The notes under the pieces were generated by a model. The model saw nothing but the letters and a program-made list of their open reading frames with translations. It was not told the DNA's origin and did no database searches. A DNA stretch of 64,000 bases, taken from the NCBI GenBank assembly GCA_027559495.1, contig JAMXSV010000021.1:806001-870000 (forward strand), given 5' to 3'. The position numbers and the translations under genes are program-made. Positions 1 to 9,065 of this stretch are shown here, in pieces; position 1 is the first letter of the stretch, and each line of letters begins with the position of its first letter. Source of the stretch: Aurifilum marmelostoma. Lineage: Eukaryota > Ascomycota > Sordariomycetes > Diaporthales > Cryphonectriaceae.

Positions 1-2721
1 AACTGCAAGGCGCAGGTCACCGCCATTGCCCAAAGCAAAACCGACAAGGACGTCTTCGCTGTCGGCTATGAGGACGGCACTATTCGGTTATGGGACAGCA
101 AGATCGCAACCACCATCCTCAATTTCAACGGCCACAGATCCGCAATCACCATATTGGCTTTCGACAAGTCAGGCGTCCGTCTGGCCAGTGGTTCCAGAGA
201 CACGGATGTGATAATATGGGATCTTGTGGCCGAGATTGGCCAGTATAAGCTGCGAGGACACAAGGATCAGGTGACAGGCCTGCACTTTGTCGAGCCTGAT
301 GCACGAGCAGAAGATGAGGACACACGACAGCTGATGGCGCTGGATGGCCAAGGCCCAGCGGACGGCTATCTCCTGACAACGGGCAAAGACTCACTTATCA
401 AATTATGGGATCTCTCCTCGCGACATTGTATCGAGACACATGTCGCGCAGACCAACGGGGAATGCTGGGCTCTCGGTGTCTCACCTGATTTGAGCGGGTG
501 TGTCACGGCCGGAAACGATGGTGAGCTGCAGGTGTGGGCTCTCAATGCTGCCGGTCTTTCCGCCGCTACGCACCAAGTCGACACACCGCACACAGCACAT
601 TTTCTCCAGGAACGTGGGACTCTACACCGCCAGAGCAAGGACAGAGCTGTAGAGGTGTCCTTTCACCCACGGCGAGACTATTTTGTTGTTCATGGTGTGG
701 AGAAAGCAGTCGAAATCTGGCGAATCCGGAATGACGCCGAAGTGAAGAAGAGTCTGGCCCGAAAACGGAGAAGGAGGCGAGAAAAGTCTGCCACTTCCAA
801 GAAAGGCAATCCAGACAAAGATGTTGACATGGTGGATGTTGAGAACGAGGCCGACGAGGAGGCTGCCAGTATGCAGCCGGACATTTCAGATGTCTTTGCA
901 CAGCACGTCATTGTGAGAACGACAGGCAAAGTTCGATCAGTTGACTGGGCGGTCAATCATGGGCACAAGCAGCTTCAGTTACTCGTCGCGACGACAAACA
1001 ACCAGCTCGATCTGTTCGACATCGCGACAAAGGAGAAGATGAGCAAGTCGAAAAAGGAGACTGTGCCAGACTACGCAAAGTCGTTGTCGGTAGACCTTCC
1101 GGGACACAGAGCAGATATCCGAGCGCTGTCGCTTAGCTCGGACGACAAAATGCTTGCCTCTGCGGCCAACGGCAGCCTGAAGATCTGGAATGTTAGGACT
1201 CAGGCCTGTGTCCGGACATTCGAGTGTGGGTATGCGCTCTGCTGTGCTTTCTTGCCAGGCGAACAAGTTGTCATCGTGGGTACTAAGAGCGGTGACCTGG
1301 AGCTGTTTGATGTCACATCCGCCTCTCTTATCGACAGCATATCAGCTCATGAGGGAGCAATCTGGTCTCTTCAGGTGCATCCGGATGGGCGATCTGTCGT
1401 CACGGGCAGCGCCGACAAGACAGCCAAGTTCTGGGACTTCAAAATTGTCCAGGAGGAGGTCCTCGGCAGCACGAGAACAACACCAAAGCTAAAGCTAGTC
1501 CAGTCGAGGGCGCTCAAGGTTTCGGACGACATCTTGAGCTTGAAATTCTCCCCAGATGCGAAGCTCTTGGCTGTGGCACTGCTAGACAACACTGTCAAGG
1601 TGTTTTTCACCGACTCGCTCAAACTCTATCTGAATCTTTACGGTCACAAACTTCCAGTCTTGAGCATGGATATTTCCTACGACAGCAAACTCATTGTGAC
1701 CAGTTCGGCAGACAAGAACGTCAGGATATGGGGCTTGGATTTCGGAGACTGCCACAAGGCATTATTCGCACATCAGGACAGCATCTTGCAGGTGGGCTTC
1801 GTGCCTCACAACTCTGACGGGAACGGACATCATTTTTTCAGTACCAGTAAGGATCGCACGATCAAGTACTGGGATGCCGACAAGTTTGAGCAGATCCAAA
1901 GGATCGATGGCCACCATGGCGAAATCTGGGCGCTCGCCATGGGCCACAGTGGAACATTCTTGGTCAGTGCGAGCCATGACAAGAGCATCCGCGTCTGGGA
2001 GGAGACAGATGAACAGATCTTCCTCGAAGAAGAGAGAGAGAAAGAAATTGAGGAGTTGTACGAGACGACGCTAGCCACGACACTTGAGGATGGGCCAGAC
2101 GCGGAGAACCAGAACGGCGAAGTGGCGCCTGCCAGTAAACAGACGGTAGAGACCCTCATGGCAGGAGAGAGGATCGTGGAAGCGCTGGAGCTCGGTATGG
2201 CCGACCTCAGCGTGGTCGGGGACTGGGAGGAAGCCAAGCTGAGCAACGCAAACGTCGCGCCGCCGCAGCGCAATCCGATATTCATGGCTTTGGGTGGTAT
2301 CAGTGCCGAAGTCTATGTTATGAATACTCTCCAGCGCATCAAGGCCTCCACGCTCCATGATGCCCTACTCGTTCTGCCATTCTCGACCGTCCCGCTTCTC
2401 TTCACATTTCTCGACGTCTTCGCGATGCGATCGATGAACGTTCCTCTAACTTGTCGGATACTGTTCTTCATGCTCAAGACACACCACAAGCAGATCGTCG
2501 CTAGCAAGACAATGCGGGCTATGTTGGACAGCATACGGGCCCATCTGAGGCAGGCGTTGAAGAAACAAAAGGATGAGATGGGATACAACATTGCGGCCCT
2601 AAAAATCGTGGGGATGCAGATCCAAGAAAAGAGTATCAAGGACTACGTGGACGAAACTTGGGACGCGGAGGAGGATGACAGCCGTGGCAACAAAAAAAGG
2701 GCGTTCATTCAAGTCTCGTGA
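1..2721 (+). CDS. DIP2: Dip2/Utp12 WD40 protein of the SSU processome (5' partial)
   Basis: The reading frame is open from base 1 to the TGA at 2719-2721, giving 906 visible residues, so the N-terminus lies outside the window. Many WD40 repeats are visible, with blades ending in motifs such as TIRLWD, VIIWD, LIKLWD, SLKIWN, TAKFWD, NVRIWG, TIKYWD and SIRVWE. A basic/acidic linker follows the early blades (RKRRRRREK then VDMVDVENEADEE). The C-terminal part, from about FMALGGISAEVYVMN onward, is the helical Utp12 domain. Yeast Dip2/Utp12 is about 940 residues with two WD40 propellers and a C-terminal Utp12 domain, so only some tens of residues are missing. Known role: subunit of the UtpB subcomplex of the nucleolar U3 snoRNP, needed for 18S rRNA maturation. 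There is no intron in the visible part. NOC4, another 40S assembly factor, lies 4.7 kb downstream. Confidence 0.93.
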   Translation, partial: NCKAQVTAIAQSKTDKDVFAVGYEDGTIRLWDSKIATTILNFNGHRSAITILAFDKSGVRLASGSRDTDVIIWDLVAEIGQYKLRGHKDQVTGLHFVEPDARAEDEDTRQLMALDGQGPADGYLLTTGKDSLIKLWDLSSRHCIETHVAQTNGECWALGVSPDLSGCVTAGNDGELQVWALNAAGLSAATHQVDTPHTAHFLQERGTLHRQSKDRAVEVSFHPRRDYFVVHGVEKAVEIWRIRNDAEVKKSLARKRRRRREKSATSKKGNPDKDVDMVDVENEADEEAASMQPDISDVFAQHVIVRTTGKVRSVDWAVNHGHKQLQLLVATTNNQLDLFDIATKEKMSKSKKETVPDYAKSLSVDLPGHRADIRALSLSSDDKMLASAANGSLKIWNVRTQACVRTFECGYALCCAFLPGEQVVIVGTKSGDLELFDVTSASLIDSISAHEGAIWSLQVHPDGRSVVTGSADKTAKFWDFKIVQEEVLGSTRTTPKLKLVQSRALKVSDDILSLKFSPDAKLLAVALLDNTVKVFFTDSLKLYLNLYGHKLPVLSMDISYDSKLIVTSSADKNVRIWGLDFGDCHKALFAHQDSILQVGFVPHNSDGNGHHFFSTSKDRTIKYWDADKFEQIQRIDGHHGEIWALAMGHSGTFLVSASHDKSIRVWEETDEQIFLEEEREKEIEELYETTLATTLEDGPDAENQNGEVAPASKQTVETLMAGERIVEALELGMADLSVVGDWEEAKLSNANVAPPQRNPIFMALGGISAEVYVMNTLQRIKASTLHDALLVLPFSTVPLLFTFLDVFAMRSMNVPLTCRILFFMLKTHHKQIVASKTMRAMLDSIRAHLRQALKKQKDEMGYNIAALKIVGMQIQEKSIKDYVDETWDAEEDDSRGNKKRAFIQVS

Positions 2722-3363
2722 GGGTAGCCCTCTACATATGAAATCAATTCCACCTCCCCAGACCCGCACCCAAAACTGGCCCGGCCTGGCTCTCACTAGA
2801 AGGCCGACTTTGTGCTATCGAAGGACAAAAAATCACACCTAGGTAGACCTGTCAGTGAATAGCAGTGCCTTCTCTCAAGCAGGATCAAAGTCAAGCCTAG
2901 CGCCAGGTATAGGAGCCGCTACAGCATTTGCCGATCTCCACATTTCCCCACGTTTTGGTATTGGACGTCCTTGATCACCACCTCTTCGGACCAAGTCGAT
3001 GCCATGACTCCAAGCTCGTGGCCGTTCTTGATGTTGGTCAGTAATTAGCAAGCAAGTGGATTGCTAAAGAGGGGTTCCCGGGCACGTGTGAGGCACCACT
3101 AATGGTCGGTTGTCCAAGACGGGATGCTCTAGGGAGTCAGGATCATCTCATGCAGCATTATGGATCATTCCGCTTGACTATTATGTAGGATTCAAAAATT
3201 GTGGTGCTTATGCACAGCAACGACTTGTCCATTTCATCTTCCGTTGGCTGCTCCAGCGTTCGTAGAAACCAACAGCAGTCCTCTAGTAACTCATCATAGA
3301 AGTGTCGAAGTACCCATTATTTGGACAGAAGTCTTACCTTACAGCTACGCAGGGCAGTTCGAG
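2722..3363. other. Intergenic region between DIP2 and the monooxygenase
   Basis: About 640 bases hold the DIP2 3' end and the promoter/5' leader of the monooxygenase gene. No coding potential with fungal splice logic and no RNA gene was recognised. Confidence 0.6.
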
Positions 3364-5653
3364 ATGGCCCACACCAACAGCACTGTCAACGGCAACGACT
3401 TCACCTTGAAAGATGCACCCGTCGAAAATCTGCGGCATCTTAAGGTCCGGGTGATCGGAGCAGGATTCTCGGGAATTCTGGCTGCCATCAGGTGAGAGGG
3501 CAAAAGTTCGCTCGCATCTTATGCATGCGCTCATCTAACGCAAAGTCAACAGGATCCCGGAGCGTCTGAGAAATATAGACCTTGCTGTATACGAGAAAAA
3601 TGAGGCTGTGGGTGGAGTATGGTGAGTGAACCTAACCATGTCCACTGACAAGCCTCACGATGTTAACACTGAAGAAGGTGGTTGAACAAGTATCCGGGTA
3701 ATTATATGATTGATTTATTGCTTCGCTTCCCTCGCACTGGTGAAACAATGGATTAAGTTGATACTGACTCGAAATTTCCATAAGGACTTGCCTGTGATAT
3801 TCCTTGTACGTCCCATTTGTAGCCAAGCTTCTCATACTGCTGATCTGACAGACTGCAGCTCATTCCTACCAGTATACCTTTGCTCCAAATCCACACTGGT
3901 CATCTCTCTATGCTCCTGGCGCAGAGATCCAGAGATATCTGCAGGACGTGGCGGACAAGTTCGGGGCCACGAGGTTCATCAGAACGCAGCACAAACTCCT
4001 ACGGAGCGTCTGGAGCCCGAAGCGCAGAAAGTGGATGATACAGGTTGAAAGGACCGCCTCAGGCGAGATTTTTGAAGAAGATGATGTGGATGTCTTGATA
4101 AGTGCCAGGGGAATGCTCAACGATCCTGCATGGCCCAACGTGCCTGGGCTGGACAGGTTTCAGGGGAAACTCCTTCACTCAGGAGAGTGGGATGATGAGT
4201 TAAGTTTCCTCTCTCCCCGACCGCCCCTGCGTCTTTTTTTCCCTCTTAATTCTGTTTATATCTATAACTCGCTCTTGTCTTGACTTCATGCATGCACGAG
4301 GTCTTCCCTGGAAGCGAGCTGACATGAAAACAAAAGATACGACTTCCGGCACAAGCGCGTTGGCGTTGTTGGAAATGGGTCCAGTTCTATCCAGATCGTT
4401 CCAAGCCTGCAGCCCCTCGAGGGCATCAAGATGACGGTCTTCATGCGTTCGCCGGTAGGTTTTCAGTCCTCCTACTATTTTCTTGGAGGATCCATGACAC
4501 TAACGATTATATTTTGCTTTCTTAAAAAGACATGGATTTCGGGGGGCTTTCGGTGACGCAGCAATGAAAGCATTGGGCCTGGACCCGAATGATATCGAGT
4601 GTAAGTTCTCAAGTCTAATGCCCGGCTCAAAACCCCTCGCAGACAGCTGACGGAGTCTTGCCAGTCACCAAAGAGAAGCGGGAGGCTCTCGCCTGTGACC
4701 CCCAAGAGTACCTCAGGATGAGGAAGGTGATCGAGGATGGCGGGAACCTCATCCACGACTTGACCATCCGAGGGACTGAGATGCAGAAGCAATTTGTCGA
4801 CGACTTCACAGCGTCGATGAAACAACGACTGGCCAGGCGACCAGAGCTCTTCAACGCAATTATCCCGACCTTCGCGCCTGGCTGTAGGAGATTGACACCC
4901 GGGAAGGGCTATCTCGAAGCGCTGATGGAGGACAACGTCGACGTAACTCACGAGACAATCATCGAGATCACCGAGACAGGCGTTAAGCTGGCGAGTGGGC
5001 GCGTGGTCAACGTGGACGCCTTGGCCTGCGCCACCGGCTTCAAGACGTCCGCACCACCAAACTTCGAGGTGGTGGGCAGAAACGGGCTCACGCTCGCGGA
5101 GAGGTGGAACCCCCACCCCGAGAGCTACATGAGCTTAATGGTGGATGGCTTCCCTAACTATCTGATGATGTTTGGGCCCAACAGCGCCATTGGGTTTGGC
5201 AGTCTGACCAAGATCCTGGAGAATGAGTGCGACTACTGTGTCAAGGTCCTCCGAAAGATGCAGAAGGAGGACTACGCTACCATCGAGCCCAAGCCGGAGC
5301 GGGTCAGGGACTTCCAGCAGTACATAGGCGCATACTTCGCCAATACAGTGTATATGGATACATGCAAATCTTGGTATCGAAGCGAGGGCGGGCAAGGAAG
5401 CTGGATCATTGGGCTCTGGCCTGGAAGTACACTGCACGCCCTGGACGCGCTGAGGTCGCCTCGTTGGGAGGACTTCATCTTCGAGAGCTGCGATCCGACA
5501 GGCAACTGTCTGCGGTGGCTAGGAAATGGCTGGAGCTTGACGCAGACGGAGGGCGATCCATCATGGTACATCAACCCTGACGAAGTGGACTGGCCCAAGG
5601 AGGGTAGGCCCGAGGATAATTCACGTTTCACGGCTCGGCCGTGGTCATATTAG
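3364..5653 (+). CDS. FAD-dependent Baeyer-Villiger-type monooxygenase, 8 exons, with apparent +1 frameshift
   Basis: Inferred exons are 3364-3491, 3553-3621, 3678-3697, 3785-3805, 3859-4198, 4337-4454, 4530-4600 and 4665-5653. Every junction is GT...AG and keeps the frame except inside exon 7. The protein (about 584 aa if the frameshift is discounted) has an FAD Rossmann motif (VIGAGFSG), a typical GGVWWLNKYPG-LACD segment, the Baeyer-Villiger fingerprint FxGxxxHxxxW (FQGKLLHSGEWD) and a second nucleotide-binding motif (VGVVGNGSSS, where the usual third Gly is Ser). This family uses NADPH and O2 to oxidise ketones to esters or lactones; the substrate cannot be read from sequence. In exon 7, TWIS is followed by a run of six G (4541-4546); five would continue into FGDAAMKALGLDPNDIE. 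As written, the frame stops at a TGA (4554-4556), so the gene is either a pseudogene or carries an assembly indel. No biosynthetic neighbours suggest a cluster. Confidence 0.82.
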
Positions 5654-6058
5654 AAGAGTGATTTGAGGTTCGCGGAATGCAACAGCTGACTTACTCCATC
5701 CACACCTGTGCCCACGTGTAGATTTCAGCGCAGATATCGTGCGTACAAGGAGCCTTAGGACCCCACGAATATATGAAGATTCAGAAGAGCGTGACAGCGA
5801 AGCGCGAGAGCGAAAAGGGCCTGTGGCAGTCGTGATAGGATTTTCTCTTGTCTACGGACGACGCAAACAACAAGAGTCCTTATCCTCCCCCCCCCTCCAC
5901 CTTCTTTCCCCTCAAACCTAGTGACCACAGCTGGTCGGCAGCTTCTCCCGAGAACCATGACTTGACTACTGCACAGCGCATCCAACGCTCTAGACTTTTT
6001 AAGGATGATACATAAGAAAAGATAGGCAGGTATGCGTTCATGGATATCTATCGGGTGT
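5654..6058. other. Convergent 3' intergenic region
   Basis: About 400 bases lie between the stops of the convergent monooxygenase and ATP4 genes. They include a short C-run near 5887-5895. Expected content is two 3' UTRs and polyadenylation regions. No gene seen. Confidence 0.55.
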
Positions 6059-7037
6059 CTATTGAGCCTTGGAAGAGACAATCTCTGCAGCAGGATGTTG
6101 TTAGCCGGCGGTACAAGAAAATCATGAAGATAGGGTCATGAGGAAAGTAGTAACGCACTCTCAACATCTGCCACGCTCTGGGCAAGGATCTGCTGCAACA
6201 CCTTGGGGTTCTCCAGCTCCTTCTGCACCTTGGCGATGATGCTTTCGGCGAGCTCCTTCTGCTGGCGCTGCTTGACCTGGCCCTCGTAGCGGACCCAAGA
6301 GTCCAGGACAGCCTTGGCCTCAGCAGCCAGGGCCGTCTTCTGCTCTAGCTCGTAAGCCTCGGCCTCGAGCTTGGCGGTCTCCTGCACAAGAAAAAAAAAA
6401 AAAAAAAAAAACCATCAGCACATGCGCAGATTGCAAGAAACAGCCTTCGCTCTCCAGGTCCTCTGTATATCCCGTACCTTGGAAACCTCAAAGAGGCCCT
6501 TGGTGATGTCGACGACGCCACTCATCTGCTGAACGTTCTCGATGCGGGACTTGACGGCCTGGGTGTGATCGGCACGGGCAGCGTTCAGGATGCCAGCAAT
6601 CTTCTTGTTCTGCCCCTCGGCCCACTCCTTGTACATGGGACCGGCATACTTGATGACGGCACCCCAGACGCTCAGCAGGCAGAAGGCAACGACGGTCTCC
6701 TCGTTGACGACGTAGTACTCGTTGCTGAGAGCGTAGATTGACAGACCGGCGGCGGAGGACAGAATGGCGGTCTTGGAAACGAGGGAATTGCCGGGCAGGG
6801 CGTCGATGATGGACTGAGCCTTCTTCTTGGGGTCCTCGGCGGGAACATTGGAAGAGTTGCGAGAGCCGGTGGCCGCGAGGGTGGTGATGGCCGGAAGAGT
6901 TCGGGGAGCAATCGATGGCCGCACACGGGCAGCCCCTACGTCACGTCAGTCTCGTCAATTGAACAGAGCCAGGGCCACAGGTAGCCCAAATGATACTGTT
7001 ACCCACCGAGAGCGGTTCTAGCCAGGCGGGACGCCAT
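6059..7037 (-). CDS. ATP4: Mitochondrial ATP synthase subunit 4 (subunit b), 4 exons
   Basis: Minus-strand exons are 7037-7007, 6935-6478, 6381-6159 and 6084-6059, with introns 6936-7006, 6382-6477 and 6085-6158, all GT...AG and in frame. The product is about 245 aa, the usual length of fungal subunit b. It has an Arg/Ser/Ala-rich mitochondrial presequence (MASRLARTALGAARVRPS), two membrane segments (around AILSSAAGLSIYAL and VVAFCLLSVWGAVIKY) and a long charged helical stalk (EAEAYELEQKTALAAEAK onward). The last tiny exon adds the conserved tail KIVSSKAQ; reading through the last intron instead gives a non-conserved tail. Known role: peripheral stator stalk linking F1 to Fo in the inner mitochondrial membrane. 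It is divergent from NOC4 across a 387-base shared upstream region. Confidence 0.95.
6391..6411. repeat. A21 homopolymer in ATP4 intron 2
   Basis: A run of 21 A on the plus strand reads as a T21 polypyrimidine tract just upstream of the CTTGTGCAG acceptor of ATP4 exon 3. It probably serves as the pyrimidine tract and is a likely length-variable site. Confidence 0.9.
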
Positions 7038-7424
7038 TGTGTTGTGATGCGCGGTGGTCGAGTGGTGATGGGTCGTGATGGTGGTTGAGCTTGGAGGCTT
7101 TGAGACACTTTCCGAGGCCTTATGCTCGAGTGTGTTTGATTGAGAGGTTTGCTCCCGACCAGCTTTTTGGGGGGGGGGGCTCGTGCTAACAGACATGGCT
7201 CCACTCTCCAGCAAATTTGGCGGACTCAATGGCAAGAAGATCTTAGTGCTAGCGCTGAGGCTTGTGATTGGTCAGCGTTGGCTTTTCAACTTCCCGACTG
7301 TGCCTGAATTTTCGTGCAGGCGCTGCGCCGAGGTGGGAAGAAGAGCAGATTTAGGGGGGAACGATTACTTTTTTTTTTCTTACGACTTTGTACATCAAGC
7401 AGGACGGCGTTGTGAAGCAGCAAG
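7038..7424. promoter_or_regulatory. Shared divergent promoter region ATP4 / NOC4
   Basis: 387 bases separate the two divergent start codons, so both promoters and 5' leaders must lie here. A G homopolymer sits near 7169-7179, and a T-run near 7370-7379 lies about 50 bases upstream of the NOC4 ATG. No specific operator was identified. Confidence 0.6.
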
Positions 7425-9065
7425 ATGCCGGCAGCAGTTACGGAATTAACGGCGAAGCGCAAGCGTCCTGCCACGAAAGATGTGCCCAAGAAGCGCCCAC
7501 GATCAACCCAAGACGATCTTGTCGATGACCTCCACGTCGAAGTTCTGTCCCTCGAGACTGCCATCCTCGAGTCTAAGAAGAACTACAACAACATCACGGT
7601 CCTTCTTGGCACCGCAAGGACTGTGGAAGAGGATGCAGACGCGGGGCTTCTTGCAGTCGTGTCCCTGTGCAGGGTCTTCATCCGACTCCTGGCCGCTGGC
7701 GCTCTGCTCAGGAAGAAGAGCATGCCAGAGAAAGATGTGGTGGTCGTGCACTGGCTCAGGGATCGTCTCGCCGAGTACCACGAGATCCTTCTTTCCTTAT
7801 TCGTTCTCGAGGACCACGCAGTGACCGCATTGACACTTTCCATGCGGCTCTTGAAGACGGAGGGTCAGTACCCACAGAGCGAAAGAGATACCTACTGCTT
7901 TCCAAAGGCATTTCTTAAGGACATTGTTGGCGCCCTGTGCCAGCCTCGGGTTGACCCAGCCATCCGAGCAGAATTCATCAGCAACTTCGTTGATGAGTTT
8001 GAGGATGTGCGGCTCTATACGTTCAAAGCGGTCCACGACATCGTCCGGGAACAGAGCGCAGCGATTCCACAAGACTCGACCTTTGACCTGCTCTTCGAGC
8101 TCCTCGCGTCCATCGAAGGCGTGCCCGAGTCATCTGAAGATCTTGAGGACTTCTACATCGACCCACCCGAGAAGCAGAAGGGCCACGAGCTATTCTCAGC
8201 AGCAAAATACAAGAAACAGGCACAGGAGGCGTGGCTTGCGCTGATGAGGCTGAACATGGATAAGGACCAGAGGAAACGTCTGCTGGATGTCATGTCGAGG
8301 GTCATAGCTCCCTGGTTTACCAAACCCGAGCTCCTCATGGACTTCCTTACCGACTGCTACAACGCCGGCGGCTCCATGTCTCTGCTCGCCCTGTCTGGCG
8401 TCTTCTATCTCATCCAGGAGAGAAATCTCGACTATCCGGCATTCTACACCAAGCTCTATTCCTTGCTCGATGCCGACATATTACACTCGAGGTATCGCTC
8501 GAGATTTTTCCGTCTGCTCGACACCTTTCTCGCCTCGTCACATCTTCCAGCAGCCTTGGTCGCAAGCTTCATCAAGCGGCTTGCCAGGCTTAGCCTGAAC
8601 GCGCCGCCGAGCGCGGTGGTGACCATCGTACCTTGGATGTACAATCTCTTCAAGAAGCACCCCACTTGTACCTTTATGATGCACAGGGTGCCGAGGACGG
8701 ACGAGGATAAGGAGAGACTTGCTGACGAGGGCATGAAGGACCCTTTCTTACCACATGAGGAGGACCCGACGGAGACCCGTGCTATCGATAGCTGTATCTG
8801 GGAGATCGTACAGCTTCAGTCACACTATCATCCCAACGTGGCAACTATTGCCAAGATCATCTCGGAGCAGTTCACCAAGCAATTCTACCAGCTAGAAGAT
8901 TTCCTCGACCACTCATATGGAAGTCTCATAGAAGCCGAAATGACCAAGAATGTCAAGAAAGCCCCGGTCGTCGAGTTTCAGATACCAAAGAGGATGTTCC
9001 TGCCTCAGGACGCAGGTTCCGGGGTGGAAGATGGTCTTTTGGTCAAACTGTGGGATTTCCAGTAA
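7425..9065 (+). CDS. NOC4: Nucleolar complex protein Noc4 (CBF/Mak21 domain)
   Basis: A single uninterrupted 546-residue frame, close to the length of yeast Noc4 (about 550). A bipartite nuclear localisation signal is visible at residues 11-26 (KRKR...KKRPR). The C-terminal half carries the CBF/Mak21-type helical domain, from about residue 310 (LALSGVFYLIQERNLDYP) through LYSLLDADILHSRYRSRFF and the HPTCTFMMHR segment to SHYHPNVATIAKIISEQFTK. Known role: with Nop14, Noc4 helps assemble and export the small ribosomal subunit precursor from the nucleolus. The start is the first ATG of the frame, and no upstream in-frame extension is plausible because the shared promoter begins at once. DIP2 upstream acts in the same pathway, which may be chance. 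Confidence 0.92.
   Translation: MPAAVTELTAKRKRPATKDVPKKRPRSTQDDLVDDLHVEVLSLETAILESKKNYNNITVLLGTARTVEEDADAGLLAVVSLCRVFIRLLAAGALLRKKSMPEKDVVVVHWLRDRLAEYHEILLSLFVLEDHAVTALTLSMRLLKTEGQYPQSERDTYCFPKAFLKDIVGALCQPRVDPAIRAEFISNFVDEFEDVRLYTFKAVHDIVREQSAAIPQDSTFDLLFELLASIEGVPESSEDLEDFYIDPPEKQKGHELFSAAKYKKQAQEAWLALMRLNMDKDQRKRLLDVMSRVIAPWFTKPELLMDFLTDCYNAGGSMSLLALSGVFYLIQERNLDYPAFYTKLYSLLDADILHSRYRSRFFRLLDTFLASSHLPAALVASFIKRLARLSLNAPPSAVVTIVPWMYNLFKKHPTCTFMMHRVPRTDEDKERLADEGMKDPFLPHEEDPTETRAIDSCIWEIVQLQSHYHPNVATIAKIISEQFTKQFYQLEDFLDHSYGSLIEAEMTKNVKKAPVVEFQIPKRMFLPQDAGSGVEDGLLVKLWDFQ

Noticed and set aside
4475..5116. 213-codon minus-strand frame
   Set aside because: Antisense shadow of exon 8 of the monooxygenase.
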